The notes under the pieces were generated by a model. The model searched no databases and was not told where the DNA came from. It saw nothing but the letters and a program-made list of their open reading frames with translations. A program made the translations under genes and the position numbers. A DNA stretch of 64,000 bases, taken from Arthrobacter sp. N199823 (GTDB lineage: Bacteria; Actinomycetota; Actinomycetes; Actinomycetales; Micrococcaceae). Positions 26,079 to 34,998 of this stretch are shown piece after piece. Within the stretch, counting starts at the first letter, position 1. Every line of letters starts with the position of its first letter. The DNA lies in contig NZ_PJIN01000009.1 of NCBI RefSeq assembly GCF_002929705.1, forward strand, positions 1 to 64,000, in the 5' to 3' direction.

Positions 26079-27755
26079 CTACTGGCGAGCAGTTGCCGGG
26101 GGAGTGCCGAACAAGCCGCCAGCTTGCTTGGCGGATTTGGGCTTGCGCACGTGAGTGCCCCACAAAAAAGCCAGCCAGGTCAGCGTCAGCTGAATGGGGA
26201 AGGCAATGGAGGGCACGCCGCCCGAGATCAGGCAAATCAATACCGGCAGCAACACAATGAGACTCAGGTCAGGACCACTCAAGAATGATTTGATGGCACC
26301 TGTGGGGATGGGGCCCGTAGGGGAGGCAACGGCTGGCATGTTCCAATCCGGGGCCGGTTTAAACCCGGCACGCAATGTGGCTGCGCCCAGCCCCGGGCCG
26401 GCAAGGATGGCAAGAATCAGTAAGGGGGGTGAGCCCACTCCTAGGGCCAGCAATAGGCCAAAGCAGACCGGTGCCCATATCGTCATGGCCACGGCAGGGA
26501 CCACGTAGTGCACCCGTCGGACGGTGGTTGCCGGCAGCGGCATGAGAGTGTCCACCGCCGGATTACCGTTAGCGAACCGTGCGGTGGCACCCAAGGCAGT
26601 CGCAGCAAAATGGGCACACAAGTACAGGGCCACGGCAATCAAGATCGCATTGCCCAGGAACTCCACCGACGCCAATGACGCCGGAATGGCGGCCAGGACC
26701 AGAACCCGCAGCAGTGTGCTGGGGGAGCGTAGAGCCATGGTGGCATGCGTACTGGCAAGGGTCTTGATGCTGCGTGCATGGACAGTGCCACGCTTGAAAA
26801 TCATTGGCAGCCTCACGTTGCTGGTGCCCGTGGCAGGTCCAGTGCTCAGTGACCGTGACAATTCAGTGGCATCCATCGATAGCAAAGAGCTCGCCGCATA
26901 TGCGCCAGCCGCGGCACTCTTCTTCAGCGCAGCCGTCGTAATCCGTTCAAGGTTGACGTAGACGAGCGTCAGCAAGCCCAGCGCAAGGGCCACAATCAGC
27001 AGGGGCCAGGTGGCCCCGTCGGCCACTAAGAGCGGCCAACTCGTGGGGAGATACTTCAGCCAGGCGGTCTGCGCGCCGGTGCTGGCATGGCTACCAGCCA
27101 CATTGTTGTAGAGGGCCGTGGCCACTAGCGTTAGTGGGGCCAGCAAGGTAATGACACCCATGACCTTCTTTAGCCAGGCGCCGGAGCCGGTGATCTGACA
27201 CCACGACGCGATGCCGTAGAGGAGCCAGGCTAAGCCCGCGCCGCAGAGTACGGCCAAGGCTAACCGCCCGGGCGTGGGGGAGGATGCCATGCCCAAGGAC
27301 AGTGGCAGCACCACAATGACGGCCGCAATGGTGGGCCAGAGCATGGACTTCAGGAAGCCGGGCTGGATGAACCCGCGGCGGCGGACCGGGAGTCCCAGCC
27401 ACCAGGCGGTCTGCGGAAGCGTCATGGCCACAGGACCCATGGTCATCTCCAAGGACAAGAGCCCGGCTGCCAGAGTCAGCAGCACCGTGGCGCTTGCCTG
27501 CAGCAAGGTGACGGAATGGAACCCCGGGGCCACGGCAGTGGCCAGCAGCGCAGATTCGTTGCCCACGCCCAAGCTGTGGCGCAGGGCCACGATGAGGGCC
27601 CCGGCCATGGTGAGCAGCGTCAACCCGCCCAAGATGGAGGTATACACCTCGGAGACAAGTTCCATGAGCCCGCCCTCGGTCCGGCTGAGCCCGGCCTTGA
27701 ACGTGTAATTGCGGATTTCTTTGGCGCTCAAGCGCTCTGTGGTTGTGGTGGTCAT
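26079..27755 (-). CDS. Polytopic membrane protein, putative ABC exporter permease (DUF6297-like)
   Basis: 558 residues with about ten to twelve hydrophobic segments, arranged in two halves joined by a ~60-residue hydrophilic segment (~290-350). No catalytic motif is visible. It begins five bases after the ATPase gene stop, so the two form one operon. Actinobacteria often encode such large membrane proteins beside a lone ABC ATPase; DUF6297 is the family I would test first. The substrate is unknown. Confidence 0.65.
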   Translation of the reverse strand: MTTTTTERLSAKEIRNYTFKAGLSRTEGGLMELVSEVYTSILGGLTLLTMAGALIVALRHSLGVGNESALLATAVAPGFHSVTLLQASATVLLTLAAGLLSLEMTMGPVAMTLPQTAWWLGLPVRRRGFIQPGFLKSMLWPTIAAVIVVLPLSLGMASSPTPGRLALAVLCGAGLAWLLYGIASWCQITGSGAWLKKVMGVITLLAPLTLVATALYNNVAGSHASTGAQTAWLKYLPTSWPLLVADGATWPLLIVALALGLLTLVYVNLERITTAALKKSAAAGAYAASSLLSMDATELSRSLSTGPATGTSNVRLPMIFKRGTVHARSIKTLASTHATMALRSPSTLLRVLVLAAIPASLASVEFLGNAILIAVALYLCAHFAATALGATARFANGNPAVDTLMPLPATTVRRVHYVVPAVAMTIWAPVCFGLLLALGVGSPPLLILAILAGPGLGAATLRAGFKPAPDWNMPAVASPTGPIPTGAIKSFLSGPDLSLIVLLPVLICLISGGVPSIAFPIQLTLTWLAFLWGTHVRKPKSAKQAGGLFGTPPATARQ

Positions 27756-27759
27756 GGGC

Positions 27760-28509
27760 TTAGTCCGCGTGCGGGTTCTCTGAGGCGATCGCCGTCGCGG
27801 CCTGCGTGGGAGTCATGGCGTGGATGGTGTCGGAAATGAAGATGGCTTTGGTGGCCACAGTGGAGAGGAAATCCGGATCGTGGGTGACTACCAGCAACGC
27901 CAGCCCGGCATCCACCTCGGCGCGCAGCCGGGTGGCCAGCTTATGCCGCATGGCCGTGTCCAGGCGCTGCTCGGGTTCATCCAAAACTAGCAAAGAGCGG
28001 GGACGGACAAAGGCTGCCGCGAGAAGCATGCGGCGCCGCTGGCCCGAGGAGAGGTTATAGGGGCGGGACTTGGCCAGTGCCGAGAGACCGAAGAATTCCA
28101 GTTCGTCAGCAATGACAGCCTCCACATCGTCCACACCGTGGCCGGCCGAGACAATGGCCAGATGCTCCTCAACCGTGAGGGAGGGGAAAAATGCGTCATC
28201 GTCAAAGACCACTGCTACTTCCCGGCGGAAGTCCAAGGTCCTGTCATCGACCTCGGCGCCGTTGATCAGCGTGGTGCCCGAGACTGGTTCAAGCTGGCCC
28301 ACCAACGTCTTGACTACGGTTGACTTGCCGGCACCGTTGGGTCCCACCAAGGCCAGTGCCTGCGCTGAGTGGAGGCTGAAGCTAACCACGCCGCAAACGG
28401 CCTCGCCCGCGTAGCCCGCCTGGAGCTTCTCGGCCCGGACCACGTCTTTACGCTGTGCCATTGGACTGGGTTTGGAGGTGTTGCCGGTGGGGCTGGTTCT
28501 TTTGCTCAT
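27760..28509 (-). CDS. ABC transporter ATP-binding protein
   Basis: 249 residues from the ATG at 28509; ATGs at 28539 and 28461 are alternatives. Walker A GPNGAGKSTVVKTLVG (~70), the ABC signature NLSSGQRRRMLLAAAFV (~155) and Walker B SLLVLDEPEQRLD (~178) with the switch His in VVTHDPDFL are complete. It partners the downstream membrane protein. The pair is divergent from parA. Confidence 0.85.
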   Translation of the reverse strand: MSKRTSPTGNTSKPSPMAQRKDVVRAEKLQAGYAGEAVCGVVSFSLHSAQALALVGPNGAGKSTVVKTLVGQLEPVSGTTLINGAEVDDRTLDFRREVAVVFDDDAFFPSLTVEEHLAIVSAGHGVDDVEAVIADELEFFGLSALAKSRPYNLSSGQRRRMLLAAAFVRPRSLLVLDEPEQRLDTAMRHKLATRLRAEVDAGLALLVVTHDPDFLSTVATKAIFISDTIHAMTPTQAATAIASENPHAD

Positions 28510-28667
28510 CACCTTCGAAGTATAGACTTCTAGCAACATTCAACTTCAGCTTGAGGGTCAAGGCTCAAAAGCTATACGGGGCAAATGTTCAAAACATGTA
28601 CCCGTCAACCGGTAACCTTGTCACTGGTAGCGCAGAATTATTAAGCAGCGAAAGTGTGGACTGACAG

Positions 28668-29549
28668 GTGAGCAACGAGCAGGGTGCAACGGCACTTGCC
28701 GGCGAGGATGTACTGGGCCCTACTGGGCGTCCCCTGACGGAATTCCCCGAACCTCCGGTTCTTGTTTCTCATGGCCCGGCCCGCATTATCGCGATGGTCA
28801 ACCAAAAGGGCGGGGTCGGAAAGACCACCTCCACCATTAACTTGGGTGCTGCCTTGGCGGAAGCCGGGCGCAAGGTGCTGCTAGTGGACTTTGATCCGCA
28901 GGGCGCCCTTTCCGCTGGTTTCGGCACCAACCCCCACGAGCTCGACGTCACCGTGTACAACGTGTTGATGGACCGCAAGGTGGATATCCGCGACGCCATC
29001 ATTCACACCGATGTGGAGAACATTGACATTCTCCCGGCCAACATTGACCTCTCGGCTGCTGAAGTTCAGCTCGTCAATGAGGTGGCTCGCGAGCAGGTTT
29101 TAGCCAGTGCCTTGCGTAAGGTTGAAGACGACTACGACGTTGTCCTCATTGACTGCCAGCCGTCCTTGGGTCTGCTGACCGTCAATGCTTTGACCGCCGC
29201 TCACGGCGTCATCATCCCCTTGATTTGCGAGTTCTTTGCCCTGCGCGCAGTGGCGCTCTTGGTAGAGACCATCGATAAGGTGCAGGATCGCTTGAACCCG
29301 GGCCTGCAGGTCGACGGCGTGTTGGCCACCATGTATGACGCCCGCACCCTCCACGGGCGCGAAGTTCTGGCCCGTCTGGTGGAAGCCTTTGGTGACAAGG
29401 TCTTCGAAACCGTCATCAAGCGCACCATTAAGTTCGCCGACGCCTCCGTGGCGGCCGAGCCCATCACCTCCTATGCGAGCAACCATCAGGGCGCTGAGTC
29501 GTACCGCCGGTTGGCCAAGGAACTGATCGCCCGAGGCGGCTCGCCCTAA
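28668..29549 (+). CDS. ParA/Soj-family ATPase adjacent to scpAB
   Basis: 293 residues, GTG start. A ~40-residue leader precedes the deviant Walker A NQKGGVGKTTSTINLG (~45-60); VLLVDFDPQGALS and DVVLIDCQPSLGLLTVNAL supply the remaining ATPase motifs. It lies directly before scpA and scpB, as in M. tuberculosis and Corynebacterium, where this second ParA is distinct from the oriC-proximal ParA. No parB is nearby. Likely role is chromosome organisation; the mechanism is not established here. Confidence 0.88.
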   Translation: MSNEQGATALAGEDVLGPTGRPLTEFPEPPVLVSHGPARIIAMVNQKGGVGKTTSTINLGAALAEAGRKVLLVDFDPQGALSAGFGTNPHELDVTVYNVLMDRKVDIRDAIIHTDVENIDILPANIDLSAAEVQLVNEVAREQVLASALRKVEDDYDVVLIDCQPSLGLLTVNALTAAHGVIIPLICEFFALRAVALLVETIDKVQDRLNPGLQVDGVLATMYDARTLHGREVLARLVEAFGDKVFETVIKRTIKFADASVAAEPITSYASNHQGAESYRRLAKELIARGGSP

Positions 29550-29550
29550 C

Positions 29551-30537
29551 TTGAGTTCATCAACATTCGTCGCGGGGATCGCGGCAGAAACACCCTTAGA
29601 AGACCCAGTGGCTGCACAGGCTTCAGGGACATCGGCGACGGCGTCGAACGGCCCCGAGTCAACGTCTCCGAGGCGCTTTGAAGTGCGCCTTGCGAACTTC
29701 ACAGGCCCTTTTGATCTGCTTTTGGGGCTCATTTCCAAACATGAGATGGACATCACCGATGTGGCAATCGCCACTGTTACGGATGAATTCATCAGCTACT
29801 TGAAGGCTCTGCAGGATCTCGGGCAAGACTGGGCACTGGATGAAGCCAGCGAATTTCTGGTGCTGGCCGCCACGTTGCTGGACCTGAAGGCTGCCCGGCT
29901 GCTGCCCGCCGGTGAGGTGGAGAACGACGACGATCTGGCCCTTTTGGAGGCCCGTGATCTCTTGTTCGCACGGCTTTTGCAATACAAGGCCTTCAAGGAA
30001 GTGGCCACCCTCATGGGTGGTGAACTTGATCGCGAAGCCCGGCGTTTTCCCCGCCAGGCAGGCCTTGAGCCGCACTTTGCCGCGCTACTGCCCGAACTTC
30101 TCTGGCGGCACACGCCCCAACAATTTGCCGCACTGGCAGCCAGAGCACTGGAACCCAAGGAAGCTCCCAGCACCACTGTGGCCCTGACACATCTTCACGT
30201 GCAAGCCGTCAGCGTCAGGGAACAAGCCGCCATTATCACCGCCCTGCTCACAGCAGGTATGCCCGAAAAGGGCGAGCCGGGCGCATCGGACTGGGTGGGA
30301 AAGCCGCTGACCTTTGCCGTGCTGAGCGCCGATGCCGACTCTTCCATGATGGTCATTGCCAGATTCCTGGCCCTGCTGGAATTGTTTCGGGACCAGATGA
30401 TTTCCTTCGACCAACCGGAGCCGTTGGGGGAGCTGCGCGTGCACTGGAGCGCCGGCGTTGTGCCGGCCACACCAACGGAGGCAGCACAAGCGCACCCTAG
30501 TGACGTTGCTTCGCAGAGTGAGGTTCACCATGTCTGA
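29551..30537 (+). CDS. scpA: Segregation and condensation protein A
   Basis: 328 residues with a TTG start two bases after the parA stop. The kleisin N-terminal segment FEVRLANFTGPFDLLLGLIS (~48-67) and DITDVAIATVTDEFI are diagnostic; the C-terminal winged helix (LALLELFRDQMISFDQ region) binds SMC. A Ser/Thr/Ala-rich ~45-residue leader precedes the domain. Together with ScpB and SMC it forms the bacterial condensin complex. Confidence 0.92.
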   Translation: MSSSTFVAGIAAETPLEDPVAAQASGTSATASNGPESTSPRRFEVRLANFTGPFDLLLGLISKHEMDITDVAIATVTDEFISYLKALQDLGQDWALDEASEFLVLAATLLDLKAARLLPAGEVENDDDLALLEARDLLFARLLQYKAFKEVATLMGGELDREARRFPRQAGLEPHFAALLPELLWRHTPQQFAALAARALEPKEAPSTTVALTHLHVQAVSVREQAAIITALLTAGMPEKGEPGASDWVGKPLTFAVLSADADSSMMVIARFLALLELFRDQMISFDQPEPLGELRVHWSAGVVPATPTEAAQAHPSDVASQSEVHHV

Positions 30538-31222
30538 GATGTCTGAGAACACCGCCGGTCATCAGAAGCGACATTCGGAGAGCCCCGAAGAAGGCCTTCC
30601 GGAAAGCTCCCCGTCCGCTGATCCTGACAGCTCTGGGCTCCTTGACTCTAGGGACAGCGTTCGTGCAGCCCTGGAAGCCGTCTTAATGGTGGTGGATGAA
30701 CCGGTGACGGAAGAGCAATTGGCTTCCGTGGTGGGATTGCCCGCCGTTACCATACGTGAGCTATTACACGAACTCGCAAGGGAGTACGACGGCTATACTG
30801 GAAAGGGTGACACCGTACCGGTTCGCGGCTTTGAACTCCGGCAACTTGCCGGTGGTTGGCGTGTTTATTCACGTCCCGCGTACGCCGAGATCGTGTCCGC
30901 GTTTGTTGTGGACGGCCAAACGGCCCGGCTCACGCAGGCAGCCTTGGAGACTCTAGCGGTGATTGCTTACCGCCAGCCGGTCTCTCGAGCCCGTGTCTCC
31001 GCCATTCGTGGCGTGAACGTGGACTCTGTTGTCAGGACGCTTGCGCAGCGCGGGTTGATTGAGGAAGTGGGCACCGATCCGGTGTCCGGGGCTTTCCTGT
31101 ACCGCACCACGGCGTACTTTTTGGAACGGCTTGGGATGGGGAGCGTGGACGAGTTGCCGCAAATTGCACCGCACCTGCCCGGTCTGGAAAACCTTCAGGA
31201 TTTCGATGATTCACACTTTTAG
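30530..31222 (+). CDS. scpB: Segregation and condensation protein B
   Basis: 230 residues from the ATG at 30530, overlapping the scpA end by eight bases and preceded by GTGAGG. Two winged-helix domains are seen, with VRAALEAVLMVVDEPVTEEQLA (~45-66, given as start and end residues only) and TQAALETLAVIAYRQPVSRARVS. A ~40-residue acidic leader comes first. ScpB dimerises and binds ScpA. Confidence 0.92.
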   Translation: MSEMSENTAGHQKRHSESPEEGLPESSPSADPDSSGLLDSRDSVRAALEAVLMVVDEPVTEEQLASVVGLPAVTIRELLHELAREYDGYTGKGDTVPVRGFELRQLAGGWRVYSRPAYAEIVSAFVVDGQTARLTQAALETLAVIAYRQPVSRARVSAIRGVNVDSVVRTLAQRGLIEEVGTDPVSGAFLYRTTAYFLERLGMGSVDELPQIAPHLPGLENLQDFDDSHF

Positions 31223-31258
31223 CATGACCACAACATTTAGCACTTTAAGGATTATTTT

Positions 31259-32452
31259 ATGACACCGTCACCCCGCTCCGGGAACTCTTCCGGACAGTAC
31301 CAACCGCGTGGCGGTAAGCCGCGCTCTGGCGCACCCAAGTCCGACGGCTACAAGGGCGGCTCCAAGTCCGACGGCTACAAGGGCGGCTCCAAGTCCGACG
31401 GCTACAAGGGCGGCTCCAAGTCCGACGGCCACAGGGGTGGATCCAAGTCGGGTTCCTCTGACGGCCTCAAGCCGGGCGCTTTGCGCGCGGCAGGTTACAA
31501 CGCCGACAGGGCCAAAGCGGCCAGCGACGGCGGTTACAACTTCGGCGGCCCCAAGGCATCTTCCAGCAAGTCCAAGCCCGGTGCCCGCAAGCCGAGCCAG
31601 TCCGGCGCCCGTCCGTTCAAGAACGAGCAGTACGGCCGCACCGTTGGCCCGTCGAAGAACCGGCCCACCGAGCAGAACCGTCGCCCAACACGGACCACCG
31701 ATGACATTGACATTCACAACGCAGAGGGCGTGCGCCTGCAGAAGGTCATGGCCATGGCGGGCGTGGCATCTCGCCGCCTGTGCGAGGACATGATCCTGGA
31801 AGGTCGCGTTCAGGTTGACGGCGTCACAGTTAACCAGCTGGGTCTTCGCGTTGATGCGGCCACAGTAGAAATCTCTGTTGATGGCATGACCATTCAGACC
31901 AACGATGCCTTGGTTTACATGGTCTTCAACAAGCCCAAGGGCGTTGTTTCCACCATGGATGACCCCGAAGGCCGCCCCTGCATCAGCGACTTCTTGAAGA
32001 AGCGCCAGACAGCAGAGCGCCTGTTCCACGTTGGCCGTTTGGATACCGGCACCGAGGGCCTTTTGCTCTTGACCAACGACGGTGAGCTGGCCAACCGCTT
32101 GACCCACCCCAAATACGAGATCCCCAAGACCTACCTTGTTCAGGTCAAGGGCCCCATGGCTCACGGCGTTGGCGCCCAGCTCAAGGACGGCGTGGAACTT
32201 GAGGATGGCTGGCAGAAGGTTGACTCCTTCCGTCTGGTTGACTCCACTCCGGGTCACGTCTTGGCTGAGGTTGTTTTGCACTCCGGTAAGAACCGTATTG
32301 TTCGCCGTATGTTCGATTCTGTCGGTTACCCGGTGGAGCGCCTGGTGCGCGTCAAGTTCGGCCCCATCGCCTTGGGCGATCAGCGTCAGGGCAGCGTACG
32401 CGTCCTGGGACGTCACGAGGTTGGCTACTTGCTTTCCGACGTGGGGATGTAA
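31259..32452 (+). CDS. rluB: Pseudouridine synthase (RsuA/RluB family) with low-complexity N-terminal arm
   Basis: 397 residues, ATG with AAGGAT upstream. Residues 1-~150 are basic, Gly/Ser/Lys-rich and contain four tandem KSDGYKGGS-type repeats. An S4 domain follows (VRLQKVMAMAGVASRRLCED), then the synthase core with catalytic Asp in GRLDTGTEGLLLLTNDGEL and KNRIVRRMFDSVGYPVERL. It isomerises uridine in 23S rRNA. The position after scpB is conserved among actinobacteria; the long arm is not part of the catalytic family. Confidence 0.92.
   Translation: MTPSPRSGNSSGQYQPRGGKPRSGAPKSDGYKGGSKSDGYKGGSKSDGYKGGSKSDGHRGGSKSGSSDGLKPGALRAAGYNADRAKAASDGGYNFGGPKASSSKSKPGARKPSQSGARPFKNEQYGRTVGPSKNRPTEQNRRPTRTTDDIDIHNAEGVRLQKVMAMAGVASRRLCEDMILEGRVQVDGVTVNQLGLRVDAATVEISVDGMTIQTNDALVYMVFNKPKGVVSTMDDPEGRPCISDFLKKRQTAERLFHVGRLDTGTEGLLLLTNDGELANRLTHPKYEIPKTYLVQVKGPMAHGVGAQLKDGVELEDGWQKVDSFRLVDSTPGHVLAEVVLHSGKNRIVRRMFDSVGYPVERLVRVKFGPIALGDQRQGSVRVLGRHEVGYLLSDVGM
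31337..31444 (+). repeat. Four tandem 27-base repeats in the rluB N-terminal arm
   Basis: Units at 31337-31363, 31364-31390 and 31391-31417 are identical; 31418-31444 is a diverged copy. Each encodes KSDGYKGGS (KSDGHRGGS in the last). All keep the frame. Confidence 0.93.
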
Positions 32453-32459
32453 GCAACGG

Positions 32460-33563
32460 ATGAATCCTTCGCACTTGAGCGGACCCGTGCTGGTTCTTGG
32501 CAGTGGACTGCTAGGGGCCAGCATTGGTTTGGGGCTGCGGGCTCGCGGCATTGATGTGGTCCTGAGTGACCCCTCGCCGTCGGCACAGGCTGTGGCCGTG
32601 GACATTGGCGCCGGGCGCGCCTTTGACCCTGCCGAAAACCTGGCGCCGCAACTGGTTGTTGTGGCAGCTCCGCCGGACGTCACGGCCACCGTTGTGGCAG
32701 CCGCGCTCCTGCGCTACGGCTCCGCCGTCGTGGTTGATATTGCCAGTGTGAAGGGTGCCGTGCTGGCCGAACTTCAAAGCCAGCAAGGCATGGATGCGGC
32801 CGCCCTTGCCCGCTATGTGGGTACTCACCCCATGGCCGGGCGCGAACGGTCGGGTCCAGTGGCGGCCCGCGGTGAGCTGTTCAATTCGATGCCGTGGGTG
32901 CTGTGCCCGTCAGAGGCGAGCAGCGCGCACGCCATCAAGGTGGCGCATTCGCTGGCCATTGATCTGGACGCTGTGGTGTTCCGTTTCACTCCTGACGAGC
33001 ACGACGGCGCCGTGGCTTTGGTCTCGCACCTGCCGCAGCTCATGTCCTCGCTGGTGGCGAGCCGGCTGGCCGAAACGCCGTCGCATGCACTGTCCCTTGC
33101 GGGCAACGGGCTTCGCGACGTGACCCGGATTGCCGCCAGTGACCCCTCGCTGTGGGTACAGATTTTGGGTGCTAACGCCCCCAAGCTCTTGGAGATCATG
33201 CAGGGTGTGCGGACCGACCTTGACAGGTTGATCAACACGCTCAGTGCCCCCACGGCACCCGGCGCGCGTTTGGATTTGGCTCAGCTCATGGCCGAAGGCA
33301 ACGCCGGGCAGAGCCGAATTCCCGGCAAGCACGGTGGCCCGGCACAGCAGTACTCCTGGCTGACAGTCCTTGTGGATGACAAGCCCGGACAGATCGCCAA
33401 GCTGCTGACCGAGATCGGTGAGATTGGCGTCAACCTTGAAGACTTGCGCCTTGACCATTCGGCTGGCGTGCAAGTGGGCATGGTGGAACTTTCGGTGCTG
33501 CCCGCACGCAGGGTGGCATTGGTGGAGGAATTGACGGCACGCGGGTGGAAGGTTATTCAATGA
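32460..33563 (+). CDS. tyrA: Prephenate dehydrogenase with ACT domain
   Basis: 367 residues, ATG 7 bases after the rluB stop. NAD-binding GSGLLGASIGLGL is near the N-terminus; THPMAGRERSGP (~122) contains the catalytic His region of prephenate dehydrogenases. A C-terminal ACT domain (~300-365, SWLTVLVDDKPGQIAKLL) suggests feedback control by an aromatic amino acid. It makes 4-hydroxyphenylpyruvate for tyrosine. Its stop overlaps the cmk start. Confidence 0.92.
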   Translation: MNPSHLSGPVLVLGSGLLGASIGLGLRARGIDVVLSDPSPSAQAVAVDIGAGRAFDPAENLAPQLVVVAAPPDVTATVVAAALLRYGSAVVVDIASVKGAVLAELQSQQGMDAAALARYVGTHPMAGRERSGPVAARGELFNSMPWVLCPSEASSAHAIKVAHSLAIDLDAVVFRFTPDEHDGAVALVSHLPQLMSSLVASRLAETPSHALSLAGNGLRDVTRIAASDPSLWVQILGANAPKLLEIMQGVRTDLDRLINTLSAPTAPGARLDLAQLMAEGNAGQSRIPGKHGGPAQQYSWLTVLVDDKPGQIAKLLTEIGEIGVNLEDLRLDHSAGVQVGMVELSVLPARRVALVEELTARGWKVIQ

Positions 33564-34279
33564 ACAACGCAGATGTAACGGTGCAGCAGATCCGTCTTGG
33601 CAAGCCCTTGGTGATTGCTGTTGACGGACCCTCCGGTTCCGGCAAGTCAAGTGTCAGCAAGGCAGTGGCTCAGCGCCTGGGCTTGGCCTTCCTGGACACC
33701 GGTGCCATGTACCGCAGCGTGGCCTGGCATTGCCTGAACGCCTTGATCAGCTTGGACGATGCCGGAGCCGTTGAGGCGGCAGCGCGCACCATCAAGCTGG
33801 AGCAAAGCATGGTCCCGGAAATCGAGTTCTTCAAGGTCAACGGCATCAATGTCACCGACGCCATCCGAGATCCGAAAATCTCTGCTTCGGTCAGCTCTGT
33901 CGCCACCAACTTGGGCGCTAGGGCAGCACTGGTGCGCCGCCAGCAGGCCATCATTGCCGAACATGGCCACCGCATTGTGGTGGAAGGCCGGGACATCACC
34001 ACTGTGGTGGCCCCCAATGCTGAGGCACGCCTGATCCTGACGGCCAGCGAGGAAGCTCGCCTGCGCCGTCGAGGCCTGCAGCTTGGCGGCACCCAGACTG
34101 CTGCGCAACTTCAGGAGCAGGTTTTGGCTCGCGATGCGAAGGATGCAACAGTGGTTGAGTTCCAGCGTGCAGCTGACGGTGTTTACACCGTGGACTCTTC
34201 AGATCTTGGTTTCGAAGAGACCATTGAGGCCGTCATTGCCGTGGTTCGCCAAGCAGTAAACGCCGGCCCCGCTGCATGA
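33560..34279 (+). CDS. cmk: Cytidylate kinase
   Basis: 239 residues from the ATG at 33560 that overlaps the tyrA stop (ATGA). The P-loop AVDGPSGSGKSSVSKAVAQ lies at ~20-38, then LDTGAMYRSVAW and the VEGRDITTVVAPNA segment, all typical of bacterial CMP kinase. It phosphorylates CMP and dCMP. Confidence 0.95.
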   Translation: MNNADVTVQQIRLGKPLVIAVDGPSGSGKSSVSKAVAQRLGLAFLDTGAMYRSVAWHCLNALISLDDAGAVEAAARTIKLEQSMVPEIEFFKVNGINVTDAIRDPKISASVSSVATNLGARAALVRRQQAIIAEHGHRIVVEGRDITTVVAPNAEARLILTASEEARLRRRGLQLGGTQTAAQLQEQVLARDAKDATVVEFQRAADGVYTVDSSDLGFEETIEAVIAVVRQAVNAGPAA

Positions 34280-34998
34280 GCCGCGGCGAACGGCCGCTGC
34301 GGGTATTGACGGAGCCGCCGCCGCGGTGGAAAACTCTATGGAGCCGTCCGGTGGGACGTTTCCTAGACCACGTGGTGTACAAAACCAAGGTTCTGGGACG
34401 AGAAAATATCCCGGCTCAGGGTGCCATAGTTTTTGCCGCAAACCACTTGAGCTACCTTGACGGGCCTGTCATGGTGGGGGCCAGCAGCAGATACATGCAT
34501 GTTTTGGTCCGCCACAACATGTTTCAGGGCCTCCTCGGCGCGGTGTTGTTTGCTTCCGGGCAGATTCCCGTCAACCGGGAGGGCGACCGGGCGGCATTGC
34601 AGTACTCCAAGGCAGTCCTCGATCGAGGAGACTGCATTGGGATTCTTCCTGAAGGCACCCGGGGGACCGGGGATGCCGCCAGTATGAACAGCGGCGTGGC
34701 CTGGCTGGCACTTAACTCAGCAGCCGTCGTCGTCCCTGTTGCGGTCTTGGGAACAAGACACAGCGGGGAACATCGCGATAAAATTCCAACACCACGGCGC
34801 ACACTGCACGTAGTGTTTGGGGAACCATTGACAATCACGCGTGAGCCGGGAGTTTCCGGCCGTGTTTCAATGGACAGAGCAACCGAACAAATCCGCCTGC
34901 GGCTGGCGGCACACATTGCCGCATCGCAAGCCGCAACAGGGCAGGATTTGCCTGCGGATGATCACCTATCTTCAAAGCATAAAGGACAGCAATCATGA
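34276..34998 (+). CDS. 1-acyl-sn-glycerol-3-phosphate acyltransferase (PlsC family)
   Basis: 240 residues. The acyltransferase motif [11 protein letters not shown] (HX4D, ~56) and the phosphate-binding motif [10 protein letters not shown] (~124) are present, with [12 protein letters not shown] between them. It would acylate lysophosphatidate at the membrane surface. Start overlaps cmk and the stop overlaps der, each by four bases. Similar PlsC-type genes stand between cmk and der in several actinobacteria. Confidence 0.88.
   Translation: MSRGERPLRVLTEPPPRWKTLWSRPVGRFLDHVVYKTKVLGRENIPAQGAIVFAANHLSYLDGPVMVGASSRYMHVLVRHNMFQGLLGAVLFASGQIPVNREGDRAALQYSKAVLDRGDCIGILPEGTRGTGDAASMNSGVAWLALNSAAVVVPVAVLGTRHSGEHRDKIPTPRRTLHVVFGEPLTITREPGVSGRVSMDRATEQIRLRLAAHIAASQAATGQDLPADDHLSSKHKGQQS

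Noticed and set aside
31268-32689. Long antisense open frame across rluB and tyrA
   Set aside because: It spans two well-supported genes on the other strand and encodes Ala/Gly/Val-rich low-complexity sequence.
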